Assembly: GCF_017742835.1 (NCBI RefSeq)
Contig: NZ_CP072392.1
Location: 3,495,695-3,559,694, forward strand
DNA length: 64,000 bases
From: Aquabacter sp. L1I39
Lineage (GTDB): Bacteria > Pseudomonadota > Alphaproteobacteria > Rhizobiales > Xanthobacteraceae
Reading direction: 5' to 3'
A model generated the notes under the pieces. That model searched no databases. It was not told the DNA's origin and saw only the letters and a program-made list of their open reading frames with translations. Below, piece by piece: positions 52,135-62,199 of the stretch. Position numbers and translations under genes: made by a program. How positions within the stretch are numbered: position 1 is the first letter of the stretch; each line of letters opens with the position of its first letter.

Positions 52135-53442
52135 ATGACCACGACTGCCGAGGAGTCCTTGCCGGAACCAGCCAGCGGTCGCCGTACGCCGCGCTGGCGC
52201 AGCCTTCCGGTTCTTGTGCTGGTGGGGGCCGCCGCGGGCGCGCTGACCGGGGCGGCCTTTCCCTCAGTGGGGGCGGCGCTTGGGCCGCTGGCGGACCTGT
52301 TCGTGCGCCTGCTCCATCTGGTTGTGGCGCCAGTGGTCTTCTGCACGCTGACGCTGGGCATTGCGGACCTGCGTGACGGGCGCCGGGTGGGTCGCCTCGG
52401 GGGCGGGGCACTCGTCTATTTCGAGGCCATGTCCACCCTTGCGCTGATCCTCGGCCTCGCCGCCGGCCTGTTGGTGCGGCCCGGTGAGGGGCTGCACATC
52501 CATGCGGCGACGCTCGACCCTACTTTGGCACGGGAGTTTGCCGCCAAGGCCCAGGCGACCGGCCCCGAGGCTTTTCTCCTCGGCATCATCCCCGACACGC
52601 TGGTGGGCGCCCTCGCTCAAGGGGGCATGCTCCAGGTGCTGTTCGTCTCGCTGCTCAGCGGATTCGCCCTGTCCCGGATGGGGGAAAAGGCCGCGCCCAT
52701 GTTGCGGGGCCTGCGCCATCTGCAGGATCTCATCTTCCAACTTGTGACCATGGTCATGCGCGTGGCGCCGGTGGGGGCGTTCGGCGCCATGGCCCTGGTG
52801 GTGGGGAAGTATGGCGTCGGCGTGCTGGTGCCCTTCCTCTGGCTGGCGGGCGCCATGTACGGCACGCAGGCCCTGTTCGTGCTGGGGGTGTGTGGTGCCG
52901 TCGCGCGGGCGTCCGGCTTCAGCCTGTTCGCGTTGCTGCGCCTTCTGAAGGAGGAATTGTTCGTGGTGCTGGGCACGGCCTGTTCCGAGAGCGCCCTTCC
53001 CGGCACCATGCGCCGGCTGGAAGAGGCGGGCCTCTCCAAGGGGGTGGTGAGCCTGGTCGTGCCCGCGGGCTATTCCTTCAACCTGGACGGCACCAACATC
53101 TATATGACGCTGGCCATCCTCTTCATCGCCCAGGCCACCGACACGGCGCTCTCCACCGGCCAGATCGTGGCGCTGCTAGCCACGGCCATGCTCACCACGC
53201 GGGGCATGCCGGGCATTCCCGGCTCGGTCTTCATCGCGCTCGCCGCCACCTTCGCCATCGTGCCCGCCGTGCCGGCCGCCGGCATCGCCCTGCTGCTGGG
53301 CGTCGACCGTTTCCTCAATACCGGCCGCTCGCTCACCAATGTCATCGGCAATGCGGTGGGTGCGGTGGTGGTGGCCCGCTGGGACAAGGGCTACGACCCC
53401 GCCCGCTTCGCCGAAGTGCTCGGCGCTCGGAGAGCCACATGA
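52135..53442 (+). CDS. Dicarboxylate/amino acid:cation symporter 2
   Basis: The product has 435 residues, with an ATG at 52135 two bases after the stop of paralogue 1. Motifs differ in key loops: GTACSESALPGTMRRLE for the first hairpin, then [18 protein letters not shown], and TTRGMPGIPGSVFIALAAT in the second hairpin. The GMPGIPG replacement departs from the usual SKG-GA-V motif, so substrate preference may have shifted. It overlaps paralogue 3 by 4 bp (ATGA). Confidence 0.92.
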   Translation: MTTTAEESLPEPASGRRTPRWRSLPVLVLVGAAAGALTGAAFPSVGAALGPLADLFVRLLHLVVAPVVFCTLTLGIADLRDGRRVGRLGGGALVYFEAMSTLALILGLAAGLLVRPGEGLHIHAATLDPTLAREFAAKAQATGPEAFLLGIIPDTLVGALAQGGMLQVLFVSLLSGFALSRMGEKAAPMLRGLRHLQDLIFQLVTMVMRVAPVGAFGAMALVVGKYGVGVLVPFLWLAGAMYGTQALFVLGVCGAVARASGFSLFALLRLLKEELFVVLGTACSESALPGTMRRLEEAGLSKGVVSLVVPAGYSFNLDGTNIYMTLAILFIAQATDTALSTGQIVALLATAMLTTRGMPGIPGSVFIALAATFAIVPAVPAAGIALLLGVDRFLNTGRSLTNVIGNAVGAVVVARWDKGYDPARFAEVLGARRAT

Positions 53443-54755
53443 GCGCGCCCCCCGACGTCGCCCTCCGCAAGGACTGGTATCGCTCGCTTTACATCCAGGT
53501 GCTGGTGGGAGCGCTGCTCGGGGCCGTGGTGGGCCTGCTGGCGCCGGGCGTCGGCGCCGCCATGGAACCGCTGGGGCAGGCCTTCATCAAGCTGGTGCGG
53601 ATGATCATCGACCCGCTGGTCTTCTGCACCCTGGTGGTGGGAATCGCCGGCAGCCGGGGCGAGGCGGCCATGGGCCGCATCGGCGGCAAGGCCCTGCTCT
53701 ATTTCGAGGTCATGTCGACGCTGGCTCTGTTCATTGGGCTTGGCGTCGGCTTCCTGGTCCAGCCTGGGGCGGGCTTCCAGGTGGATCCGCGCACCCTCGA
53801 TATGGCGGCGGTGGCCCCTTATGTGGACAAGGGCGCCCAGCACACCGTCTCCGGCTTCCTGCTCGGGATCATCCCAGACACGCTGGTGGGCGCCTTCACC
53901 TCCGGCGACATGGTGCAGGTGCTGTTCGTCTCGCTCCTCACCGCCTTCGCCTTGCTGCGCCTGGGGCCGACGGGCGAACCTCTGCTGCGGGCCATGGAGA
54001 AGCTGGAGGGTTTCGTCTTCGCCCTCGCGCGCCTCGTCATGCTGTCCGCGCCGCTCGGCGCCTTCGGGGCCATGGCCTTCGTGGTGGGTAAGTTCGGCTG
54101 GCATGCCATCGGCAGCCTGCTGCTGCTCATCGGCACGCTTTATCTGGCGGAGATCGCCTTCATTGTGCTGGTTCTAGGCACCATGGCGCGGCTGTGCGGC
54201 TTCTCCATCTTCAAGCTGCTGCGCTACATCAAGGACGAGATCCTGCTGGTGATCGGCACCTCCTGCGCCGAGAGCGCGCTGCCGGGCCTGATCCCGAAGC
54301 TCGAACAAGCTGGCGCGCGGCCGGCGGTGGTGCGCCTGGTGGTGCCCGGCGGCTATGCCTTCAATTCGGATGGAACCAACATCTACCTGACCCTCGCCAT
54401 CCTCTTCATCGCCCAGGCGACAGGCACGCACCTCTCCTTCGGCCAATTGGCGGGACTGCTGGCGGTGGCCATGCTCACGTCCAAGGGGGCGGGCGGGGTG
54501 AGCGGGTCGAGCTTCATCGCCCTTGCGGCCACCTTGAGCGTGGTGCCGGACCTCCCGCTGGCGGGCATCGCCCTCATTCTCGGCATCGACCGCTTCCTCT
54601 CCGAGGCCCGCTCCACCACCAACATGATCGGCAATGCGGTGGCGACGCTGGTGGTGGCCAAGTGGGAAGGCGCTCTCGATATGGAGCGCCTCAAGGCGGC
54701 GCTGGACGGGGAGAATACGAGTCTAGAGAGATCAATCCCATGTAAGCTTAGATAA
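53439..54755 (+). CDS. Dicarboxylate/amino acid:cation symporter 3, with altered C-terminus
   Basis: The product has 438 residues. Family motifs are present: PLGQAFIKLVRMIIDPLVF, GTSCAESALPGLIPKLE and [19 protein letters not shown]. The cation-site segment is NSDGTNIYLTLA, with Ser in place of the Leu of its neighbours. The last ~12 codons (TSLERSIPCKLR) are AT-rich and unlike the rest. They join directly to the AT-rich block with the KAP gene, so the original 3' end may have been replaced by an insertion near 54715. Confidence 0.9.
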   Translation: MSAPPDVALRKDWYRSLYIQVLVGALLGAVVGLLAPGVGAAMEPLGQAFIKLVRMIIDPLVFCTLVVGIAGSRGEAAMGRIGGKALLYFEVMSTLALFIGLGVGFLVQPGAGFQVDPRTLDMAAVAPYVDKGAQHTVSGFLLGIIPDTLVGAFTSGDMVQVLFVSLLTAFALLRLGPTGEPLLRAMEKLEGFVFALARLVMLSAPLGAFGAMAFVVGKFGWHAIGSLLLLIGTLYLAEIAFIVLVLGTMARLCGFSIFKLLRYIKDEILLVIGTSCAESALPGLIPKLEQAGARPAVVRLVVPGGYAFNSDGTNIYLTLAILFIAQATGTHLSFGQLAGLLAVAMLTSKGAGGVSGSSFIALAATLSVVPDLPLAGIALILGIDRFLSEARSTTNMIGNAVATLVVAKWEGALDMERLKAALDGENTSLERSIPCKLR

Positions 54756-54783
54756 AAAGGCTAAAAGAGAGGGGGGAAAATTC

Positions 54784-56220
54784 CTACACGGATAGGCGGC
54801 CGGTCTGACGTATCAGGGCGGGATATGTATTTATTGCAGAATGACGGTCGTTTCTGCTATTATCGCCCGTATTTAACTTCATTTCGTTTAGGAAAGTATT
54901 GAATATCCATATTGTTACAGAGTCCTCTGGGGTAAATTTAATCAAATCCTCAAAAGATTTACTCGAAAGATAGATGTATTTTGCCATGACTTGAAATGGG
55001 TATGAAATGTTATCATCATCCGAAATCCTCGTTACCTTTTTGAAATGGTAACTTATCATATTCTTTTTTGATCTAGATACGATATTGGCTACTTTGTCCG
55101 AATAGGTTAAAGATATGTCGGGGTCTACCCCCTTGTGATAAGCTATAATCATTGGGAATAGTGCTCCAAATTGTATAAGAGAACTTGCGTTCCACGACGT
55201 GACGATGCTGTGAAAGTGATCTAAGCACTGTTGTATGTCTCTTAACGATAAGTCGAAGCATGATATGCTCGCCAAGATTGAGTCTTTTGCACTGTAATTG
55301 GCTGGCATTTCCAATTGGCTGAGTGGGAGTTTTGCGACTTGCGATTCGACAAATTTCTCTATTGATGGAAGTTCAAGATGATAAGTGCGATCAAAGAATC
55401 TTTTTAAATATGATCTAGAATCAAAATTTGCACCGTATATTGACGACACGGAGTGTTGGAGTTGTATACTGTCTGTTGCGATTATGAATACTACATAGTC
55501 GGTCTCGAATATGTGCTTTATTCTTTCTAGTAAGAGAATGGCATAGGTGGGTCGGCATCTATCCATCTCGTCTATAACGACAAATAATAGGTCGATTTCA
55601 CTGTCGTTAGACGTACCTTTTATTGTGTGTGACAGGCCGGATCTGAATTGTTCGATAGTGCGAGATTGTATTTTAAACTTTGATATAAGCTCTTCAGCAT
55701 TTTTATCGATAATATTCAAAAATGTATCTGATGCATGTTCTGACCCTTCTCTTACAGCCTCTAAATTTTCATTATTGACTACATTGATAACATCTGAAAG
55801 TGCATCGCCTGTTCCCTTTTTTATCCAGTGAGAAGCGGCTCCTCTCACAAAAGAATAGGCTATGGACGCACCATTTGCTTTCACTTTTCTCCAGAGCGCT
55901 TTCTTCTTTCCGCGGGCAGTGGGGGCAATCACGTCGTCAATCGCCGCCATTACTGGGATCAACGGGTCATCTGCGTAGTCGTTCTGCCATGCGTTTATCT
56001 TCGCCACGCGGCGGCCAGATGAAACTAATTGCTCAACAAAGCGGTCCACAAACCAGGTTTTTCCGTACCCCCACGGGGCGTCAATATTGAGAACAAAAGA
56101 CATTTTTTGACCTGCATGCCCGCGTTCTTCAACTCGCTTAACTAAAAAAAATTCTAAAAATTCAGCGTCTGCTCGCCTGCCGAGAAGGTCTCCTTCCCAA
56201 ATTCTCTCATGATTGCTCAC
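54784..56220 (-). CDS. KAP-family P-loop NTPase in AT-rich insert
   Basis: The product has 478 residues. The Walker A motif is DAPWGYGKTWFVDRF at about residue 48. The Walker B/KAP signature is LLFVVIDEMDRCRPTYAILL around residue 215, followed by VVFIIATDSIQLQHSV (sensor region) and YLKRFFDRTYHLELPS. KAP NTPases often carry membrane insertions in the N-terminal half, but no clear transmembrane pair is seen here. Family members are sporadic and often plasmid- or phage-related, including defence against phages. AT-rich codons and position between core genes imply horizontal transfer. No partner gene is obvious. Confidence 0.85.
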   Translation of the reverse strand: MSNHERIWEGDLLGRRADAEFLEFFLVKRVEERGHAGQKMSFVLNIDAPWGYGKTWFVDRFVEQLVSSGRRVAKINAWQNDYADDPLIPVMAAIDDVIAPTARGKKKALWRKVKANGASIAYSFVRGAASHWIKKGTGDALSDVINVVNNENLEAVREGSEHASDTFLNIIDKNAEELISKFKIQSRTIEQFRSGLSHTIKGTSNDSEIDLLFVVIDEMDRCRPTYAILLLERIKHIFETDYVVFIIATDSIQLQHSVSSIYGANFDSRSYLKRFFDRTYHLELPSIEKFVESQVAKLPLSQLEMPANYSAKDSILASISCFDLSLRDIQQCLDHFHSIVTSWNASSLIQFGALFPMIIAYHKGVDPDISLTYSDKVANIVSRSKKNMISYHFKKVTRISDDDNISYPFQVMAKYIYLSSKSFEDLIKFTPEDSVTIWIFNTFLNEMKLNTGDNSRNDRHSAINTYPALIRQTGRLSV

Positions 56221-56299
56221 TGCGATCGCCCTTGTGACCAGTGATAGGATGCCTAGCTAAGTCACCATACAATAAGGAGACGCCGTTTCTAAAGGCTGC

Positions 56300-56776
56300 C
56301 TATTTCCAGCGCGCAGCCGCCATGTCGTCGCTGGCCTTGGCCGCCACCCAGTCTCCGGCAACGCCACGCTCTTCCTTCTTCCAGAAGGGGGCGTCGGTCT
56401 TCAGCCAGTCCATCAGGAAGGCGGCGGCGTTGAAGGCGGCTTCGCGATGGGCGGAGGCGGTCACCACCAGCACGATCTGCTCACCCGGCACGATGCGGCC
56501 AAAGCGGTGGATCACCCGCGCGCCCTGGAGCGGCCAGCGGGTGCGGGCCTCTTCCACATGACGGGCGATCTCGTCTTCCGCCATGCCCGGATAGTGCTCC
56601 AGCACCAAAGCGGTAAGGGGCGCGCCGCCCGTGGCATCCGGCGGATCGGCCCGGCACAGGCCGGTGAAGGAGACGACCGCGCCCACCTCGCCCGTGCCGG
56701 ACAGCGCGGCGATCTCCGCTGCCGTGTCGAACGGCTCGGCCTGGATGGCGACAGAGAAGGGCTGGGCTGCGGTCAC
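56300..56776 (-). CDS. moaE: Molybdopterin synthase catalytic subunit
   Basis: The 158-residue MoaE shows VGAVVSFTGLCRADP near the N-terminus, LEHYPGMAEDEIARH, VIHRFGRIVPGEQIVLVVTA, SAHREAAFNAAAFLMDWLK and the catalytic Lys region APFWKKEE. It adds two sulfurs from MoaD thiocarboxylate to precursor Z. The start is GTG. It is 4 bp downstream of moaD. The AT-rich KAP gene begins 79 bp beyond its stop. Confidence 0.94.
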   Translation of the reverse strand: MTAAQPFSVAIQAEPFDTAAEIAALSGTGEVGAVVSFTGLCRADPPDATGGAPLTALVLEHYPGMAEDEIARHVEEARTRWPLQGARVIHRFGRIVPGEQIVLVVTASAHREAAFNAAAFLMDWLKTDAPFWKKEERGVAGDWVAAKASDDMAAARWK

Positions 56777-56780
56777 GGGG

Positions 56781-57032
56781 TCAGCCTCCCGTCATGGGCG
56801 GGAAGAAGGCGATTTCCCGCGCCTCGCCGATCAGCGTGTCCGGCTTCACATGCCGCCGGTCGATGGCGGCGCGCACCACGTCGGGCTTTTCGAAGGCGTG
56901 GGCATGGGCCTCGTCCCGCCCCGCCAGCCAGCGGGCAAGGTCGGCTACGGTGCGCACTTCGGCGGGAGGGATGACCTCCTCCTGCGCCAGTCCCACCCGC
57001 TCGCGCAGCCAGGCGAAATAGAGGATCTTCAC
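56781..57032 (-). CDS. moaD: Molybdopterin synthase sulfur-carrier subunit
   Basis: The 83-residue beta-grasp protein starts MKILYFAWLRERVGLAQEEV and ends FFPPMTGG, with the Gly-Gly tail that is adenylated and thiocarboxylated. The GTG start overlaps the pgsA stop by 4 bp, so moaD is translated together with pgsA. Confidence 0.94.
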   Translation of the reverse strand: MKILYFAWLRERVGLAQEEVIPPAEVRTVADLARWLAGRDEAHAHAFEKPDVVRAAIDRRHVKPDTLIGEAREIAFFPPMTGG

Positions 57033-57667
57033 GCGTCATCCTCCACCAGATGCCGGGCGCCGGCGCGGAAATAGTCATAACCGGTATAGAGGGTGAGCAC
57101 GGCGGAGACCCAGAGCAGGCCCAAGCCCACATAGCTGACCCCGGGAAGGATGGCATCGCCCGCCGGTCCCGCCAGCAGGAAGCCCACCGCCACCAATTGC
57201 AGCGTCGTCTTCCACTTGGCAAGCCGCGACACCGGCACGGACACCCGCAGCTCCGCCAGGAATTCCCGCAGGCCCGATACCAGGATCTCACGGCACAGGA
57301 TGACGATCGCCGCCCACAGCGACCACCCCCGGATCGTGCCGTCGGAGGCGAGCATCAGGAGCGAGGTAGAGACCAGCAGCTTGTCGGCGATGGGGTCCAG
57401 CATGCGCCCGATGGCCGATTGCTGCGACCAGGCGCGGGCGAGATAACCGTCGAAGAAGTCGGTGACCGCCGCCGCGATGAACAGGCCGAGCGCCACCCAG
57501 CGCAGCCATTCTCCGCCATGGAAAATGTCCGACCAGAACAGGCAGGCCGCCACCATGGGCACGGCGGCACAGCGGGCATAGGTGAGGATATTCGGCAGCG
57601 ACAAGGCCAGCCGGCGCTCGTTGCGGGGCTTGGGGGCGCCAGAGGGGCGGGTCGCGGCTTCGGCCAT
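57029..57667 (-). CDS. pgsA: CDP-diacylglycerol-glycerol-3-phosphate phosphatidyltransferase
   Basis: The 212-residue membrane enzyme has the CDP-alcohol phosphotransferase motif FFDGYLARAWSQQSAIGRML followed by DPIADK (DG-x2-AR-x8-G-x3-D-x3-D). It makes phosphatidylglycerol phosphate, the first committed step to phosphatidylglycerol and cardiolipin. Five to six hydrophobic helices are visible. Its place between uvrC and moaDE is a common alphaproteobacterial order. Confidence 0.94.
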   Translation of the reverse strand: MAEAATRPSGAPKPRNERRLALSLPNILTYARCAAVPMVAACLFWSDIFHGGEWLRWVALGLFIAAAVTDFFDGYLARAWSQQSAIGRMLDPIADKLLVSTSLLMLASDGTIRGWSLWAAIVILCREILVSGLREFLAELRVSVPVSRLAKWKTTLQLVAVGFLLAGPAGDAILPGVSYVGLGLLWVSAVLTLYTGYDYFRAGARHLVEDDA

Positions 57668-57758
57668 GGGCTATCAGTCTTCTGGCGTCAAAGGGGCTGC
57701 GGCAGGATCGCGGCGTGCCGGACCATGCCGAAGAAAACGGGCGGGGTCGAGGCGCAAG

Positions 57759-59807
57759 TCACGATGGCGGCTGTTCGTGGAAATAGCCGTAGATGGCCAG
57801 GGCCGTCGAGGCGTTGATTCCATCCACCTGCTCGAGATCGGCGAGCGAGGCCCGCTCGATGGCCTTCAAGGTCCCGAAATGGCGCAGCAAAGCGCGCTTC
57901 CGGGTGGGGCCGACACCCGGTATGGCCTGGAGGCCTGCATCGGTGATGTCCTTCTTACGCCGCGCCCGGTGCGAACCGATGGCGAAGCGGTGCGCCTCGT
58001 CCCGCAGGCGCTGAATGAAATAGAGCACCGGGTCGCGCGGCTCCATGCGGAAGGGCGGCACGCCCTCCACGAAGAACTGCTCGCGCCCGGCCTCGCGATC
58101 GACACCCTTGGCGATTCCCACCATGGGCACGTCGGTGATGCCCAACTCCGCCATCACCGCGCGGGCCGCGCTCATCTGGCCCTGCCCGCCATCGATGAGG
58201 ACAAGGTCCGGCCAGGGGGAGGTTTCCTCTCCGGCGGGTGGCTCCGGCGCCAGTTCGCTGCCGACGGTGGCGGCGGCCGGTTCGGGCACCGGAGCGATGG
58301 CGCGGGGGGCTTCCTTCAGGAGGCGGGAGAATCGGCGGGTGAGGACCTCCCGCATCATGCCGAAATCGTCGCCGGGCGTGATGTCGGCCGACTTGATGTT
58401 GAACTTGCGGTACTGGCTTTTCAGGAAGCCTTCAGGCCCCGCCACGATCATGCCACCCACCGCATTGGTGCCCATGATGTGGGAATTGTCATAGACCTCG
58501 ATGCGCCGGGGCGGGCCGGGCAGCCGGAAGGCGGCGGCGACGCCTTCCAGGAGGCGGGTCTGGGTGGCGGTCTCCGACAGCTTGCGGCCCAACGCCTCGC
58601 GGGCATTCTGCAAGGCGTGGTCGATGAGGTCCTTCTTCTCGCCGCGCCGGGGGCAGGCCACCTCCACCTTGAAGCCGGACTTTTCCGACAAAGCCTCGGC
58701 GATCAGCGCCTGTTCCTCCACCTCGTGGCTGATGAGGACGAGGCGCGGGCACGGCTTGTCGTCATAGAATTGCGACAGGAAGGCGCCCAGCACCTCGGCC
58801 TCGGTGAGCGAGCGGTCGGCGCGGGGGTAATAAGCACGGTTGCCCCAATTCTGCCCGGTGCGGAAGAAGAAGACCTCGATGCAGGTGGCGCCGCCCTCCT
58901 GGTGGCAGGCGAACACGTCCGCCTCTTCCACCGAGCGGGGATTGATGCCCTGGCTGCCCTGCACGGCGGACAGGGCGGCGAGGCGATCGCGCAGCCGTGC
59001 CGCGCGCTCAAATTCCAGCGCCTCGGCGGCCGCTTCCATTTCGTGGGCGAGCTGCTCCTTGATCGCCCTTGACCGACCGGCAAGGAAGGCGCGGGCTTCG
59101 TCCACCAACACCTTGTAGTCGGGCGGGGCGATCTCGCCCGTGCACGGCCCGGCGCACCTCTTGATCTGGAACAGCAGGCAGGGGCGGCTGCGATTCTCGT
59201 AATAACTGTCGGAGCAGGAGCGCAGCAGGAAGGCGCGCTGGAGCGCGTTGATGGTGCGATCCACCGCCCAGACGCTGGCGAACGGCCCGTAATAGGCGCC
59301 CGGCCGGTTGCGCGCGCCGCGATGCTTCAGGATCTGCGGCGCCTCATGGTCGGCGCTGATGAAGATGTAGGGGAAGGACTTGTCGTCCCGCAGCAGCACG
59401 TTGAAGCGGGGCTTCAACTGCTTGATGAGGTTGGCCTCCAGCAGCAGCGCTTCCGGCTCGGTGCGGGTGGAGACGAACTCCATGGCCACGGTCGCCGCGA
59501 TCATGCGGGCGATGCGATTCGTGTGGCCCACCGGGCGGGTGTAGCTGAGCACGCGCTTCTTGATGCTCTTGGCCTTGCCCACATAGAGTACGGCGCCGTC
59601 CCCATCGATCATGCGATAGACGCCCGGCCCTGAGGGCGCATGGCGGGCTGCCGCCAGAATCGCCGCGCGGCCCGTGGCGAGCGGACCTTCGGCCACCTCC
59701 TCCTCGGGGCCGGAGGGTAGGGAAAGCAGTGCTTCCTCTTCCATGTTCTCCGGCGTGACGATGTCGGGGGGCGTGTCAGGCAGCTCTTTTGCGGATCGCG
59801 CGGTCAT
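57759..59807 (-). CDS. uvrC: Excinuclease ABC subunit C
   Basis: The product has 682 residues from ATG 59807. Other ATGs at 59825 and 59924 are in frame, and none has a convincing ribosome site. The GIY-YIG nuclease domain starts near residue 50 ([20 protein letters not shown]). Cys-rich residues and a UVR helix pair ([20 protein letters not shown]) follow. The RNase H-like endonuclease domain comes next ([38 protein letters not shown]). Tandem helix-hairpin-helix motifs ([17 protein letters not shown]) end it. It cuts on both sides of DNA lesions with UvrAB. Confidence 0.95.
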   Translation of the reverse strand: MTARSAKELPDTPPDIVTPENMEEEALLSLPSGPEEEVAEGPLATGRAAILAAARHAPSGPGVYRMIDGDGAVLYVGKAKSIKKRVLSYTRPVGHTNRIARMIAATVAMEFVSTRTEPEALLLEANLIKQLKPRFNVLLRDDKSFPYIFISADHEAPQILKHRGARNRPGAYYGPFASVWAVDRTINALQRAFLLRSCSDSYYENRSRPCLLFQIKRCAGPCTGEIAPPDYKVLVDEARAFLAGRSRAIKEQLAHEMEAAAEALEFERAARLRDRLAALSAVQGSQGINPRSVEEADVFACHQEGGATCIEVFFFRTGQNWGNRAYYPRADRSLTEAEVLGAFLSQFYDDKPCPRLVLISHEVEEQALIAEALSEKSGFKVEVACPRRGEKKDLIDHALQNAREALGRKLSETATQTRLLEGVAAAFRLPGPPRRIEVYDNSHIMGTNAVGGMIVAGPEGFLKSQYRKFNIKSADITPGDDFGMMREVLTRRFSRLLKEAPRAIAPVPEPAAATVGSELAPEPPAGEETSPWPDLVLIDGGQGQMSAARAVMAELGITDVPMVGIAKGVDREAGREQFFVEGVPPFRMEPRDPVLYFIQRLRDEAHRFAIGSHRARRKKDITDAGLQAIPGVGPTRKRALLRHFGTLKAIERASLADLEQVDGINASTALAIYGYFHEQPPS

Positions 59808-60052
59808 GGCCGGAAAGTTAGGCATTCGGGCGCGCTGGGGCCAGGGGGGGGCGTGCGGACGCGCGGGAGAGGTGAGGGGATAGGGACAGGAATCGCCATG
59901 GGCTTCCGGCGACAGGCGGTTCACCCTTCATTGACCATCTCGAACAATTGGAAGGAGTTCCGCGGGAGCTGCCAGACTTCGTTTGCCATTTCCCCCTAGT
60001 GGAAGAGGCAGCGCGCAGTCACGGCTGCGGCAGCGAGCGAGGAGTGTTGAGG

Positions 60053-60676
60053 ATGAAGATCCGAGCCATTGCGGGTTCTGCCGTGGCAGGGCTCGCCATG
60101 CTGGGCGCCCTCGCGGTGCCTGCGGGGGCCGCCGACATGAATTCAGGCTACGGCTATGGCTATGCGGCAGCACAGCCGCCCATGTCCTGGACCGGATTCT
60201 ATATCGGCGCCAATGCGGGATGGGGATGGGGCAGCTCCGGCAGCTATTCCCCGAGCGGTTTCGTCGGTGGCCTCCAGGCCGGCTATAACTGGCAGTTCGC
60301 CGGTTCGCCGTTCGTGGTGGGCATCGAGACCGATTTTGACTGGGCCGGTGTCAGTGCCGGGGCTTACAGCACCACGTATCTCGGCACTGTGCGGGCCCGC
60401 GCCGGCTTCGCCTTCGAACGTATAATGGCTTATGGAACCTTGGGTTTCGCCTATGGGCAAGGTCAATATGAAGTTTGGGGGCTGAGCAACAGCCAGACTC
60501 AGACGGGTTGGACAATCGGGGCAGGGGCGGAATATGCGCTTGACCGCAATTGGAGTGCTCGCGCTGAGTATCTTTATGTGGACATGGGTAGTTCTACTTA
60601 CTCCTCACTGCTTGGTCCCGCGACACTCGGGTTCGACGGGAGCATCCTTAGGGCAGGTATGAACTATCGTTTCTGA
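60053..60676 (+). CDS. Outer-membrane beta-barrel protein, Omp25/31-like (paralogue A)
   Basis: The product has 207 residues. The ATG at 60053 gives a clear signal peptide (MKIRAIAGSAVAGLAMLGAL, cleaved after AGAA). The mature part starts with a Gly/Tyr-rich stretch, then SWTGFYIGANAGWGWGSSG, the Omp25/31 hallmark. The closing strands are WSARAEYLYVDMGSS and an ending in MNYRF with terminal Phe for BAM recognition. Eight strands are expected. It has a Lys-poor loop set that differs from paralogues B and C, and its coding sequence is less GC-rich toward the 3' end. Confidence 0.9.
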   Translation: MKIRAIAGSAVAGLAMLGALAVPAGAADMNSGYGYGYAAAQPPMSWTGFYIGANAGWGWGSSGSYSPSGFVGGLQAGYNWQFAGSPFVVGIETDFDWAGVSAGAYSTTYLGTVRARAGFAFERIMAYGTLGFAYGQGQYEVWGLSNSQTQTGWTIGAGAEYALDRNWSARAEYLYVDMGSSTYSSLLGPATLGFDGSILRAGMNYRF

Positions 60677-60882
60677 AATCTTAAGCTGCGTCGGTGCGGT
60701 AAAAGCCTTGTGATCTCGTCTGGGCCGCGGAACTTGCCTGTAATTGTGTTCCGATGTAGGCTCAATGTCACAATCTCGCCGGGTTTTCTTTCGGCGGTGT
60801 TGCAGACGGGTTACAGACGGGCCGCCTGCCCCGATGTATGGTCCTGGTCATCGAGTTTTGTATCGCAATGAAGGGTGTAACC

Positions 60883-61578
60883 ATGTTGAAGCGCGCTCTC
60901 GCCGGGGTCTCTGCCCTGGCTCTCCTCGGCGGCGCCGCCTCTGCGGCCGATCTCGCCACGAAGTATCCGGTCAAGGCCGTGGCCCCCGTGGTCCCGGTGT
61001 TCTCTTGGACCGGCTTCTACATCGGTGGCAACATCGGCTGGGGCTGGGCTGACAGCTCTCTGAACGTCTCCCCGGTGTTTGGCGCGGCCCCGACCTCCAT
61101 CGGCGTCGGCAGCGCGAACGGCTTCATCGGCGGTCTGCAGGCTGGCTATAACTACCAGTTCGCCAACAACGTCGTGCTCGGCCTCGAGGCTGACATCGAC
61201 TGGACGAGCATGGGCTCCAACACCGTCGTGATCTCCAACACGGGCGGCGCTGGCGAGGCTTCGCTCGACTATGTCGGCACGATCCGCGCCCGCCTCGGCT
61301 ACGCGTTCGACCGCGTGCTGCCCTACATCACCGCTGGTGCGGCTTACGCCAACACCAATTACGGCACGATCTACGGCGTCTCCACCTCCCAGACCAACTG
61401 GGGCTGGACCATCGGCGCGGGCGTCGAGTACGCCTTCACCAACAACTGGACTGCCAAGATCGAGTACCTGTACGTCGATCTGCAGGGCAACTCCTACACC
61501 ATCCCGGCCACCCTGGGTTCGGTCAATGCCGACACCAACCTGAACCTGCTCAAGCTGGGCGTGAACTACAAGTTCTGA
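60883..61578 (+). CDS. Outer-membrane beta-barrel protein, Omp25/31-like (paralogue B)
   Basis: The product has 231 residues. AAGGG precedes the ATG at 60883. The signal peptide MLKRALAGVSALALLGGAAS ends near AADLATKYPVKA. SWTGFYIGGNIGWGWADSS and the strand repeats LDYVGTIRARLGYAFDRVLP and WTAKIEYLYVDLQGNS mark the family, and the ending is GVNYKF. Codon use is highly regular with many C-ending codons. Together with a strong terminator this suggests a highly expressed gene. It may be a structural outer-membrane protein and antigen-like porin. Confidence 0.92.
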   Translation: MLKRALAGVSALALLGGAASAADLATKYPVKAVAPVVPVFSWTGFYIGGNIGWGWADSSLNVSPVFGAAPTSIGVGSANGFIGGLQAGYNYQFANNVVLGLEADIDWTSMGSNTVVISNTGGAGEASLDYVGTIRARLGYAFDRVLPYITAGAAYANTNYGTIYGVSTSQTNWGWTIGAGVEYAFTNNWTAKIEYLYVDLQGNSYTIPATLGSVNADTNLNLLKLGVNYKF

Positions 61579-61602
61579 TCTTCCGATCAGGCTGGTTCTG
61601 GG

Positions 61603-61640
61603 AAGGCCTCGGGCGAAAGCCCGGGGCCTTTCTGTTTTTT
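61603..61640 (+). terminator. Rho-independent terminator after paralogue B
   Basis: A perfect 12-bp stem AAGGCCTCGGGC / GCCCGGGGCCTT (one G-T pair) with a GAAA tetraloop is followed by TCTGTTTTTT. Confidence 0.95.
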
Positions 61641-62199
61641 GATCCGGCGTTCCGCTACCCCTCCTTGGGCGCCTTCCGTACGGCCGCCGGTGGAGCGGGA
61701 TGTCAGCCTTCGGGGAGGTCACCTGATCCCTGAGGATGGCCCGGAGCGACAGTGTCATGCCTTCATCACAGTCCCCAATTGGGCCAGGACTGAGGAGCCC
61801 GGGAGGAATTCCCGTGGCGGAGAATGGGGCGCCCATTATCGGGCGCCGCCGACATTTGTGCGGTCGGCGCGTCTTCGCGGGATAGTTTCATAAACGACTG
61901 ATACTAAAAGAGTTTCCATGCGGCATGTCGCGGCGTGAGGGCGGCCCGACGTGCCACTGAGACACCCCAGCTGCGCCATTGGATTGCCTTTTCTCGGTCA
62001 CCACACAGCCCGTCTTCACCGTCACATTCTCATCGATCAGGAACGCATGCGGGGCCTTCGTCATTGGGACCGCAGGCAGCCTGTGTGGGCATCCCTGGGT
62101 CTGACCCCGGATGCCAGAGGTCGTCATGGACGTGGCGCACGGGCGCTTGCCTGTCCGGCCAGTCCGAACGGCCCGCAGAGTGAAGTGAGGTGGACGAAG
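61641..62199. other. Intergenic region without a recognised gene
   Basis: These 559 bases lie between two porin-like genes. No credible coding frame or hairpin with a T-run was found. Promoter elements of the downstream gene must be here, but no box stands out clearly. Confidence 0.4.
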
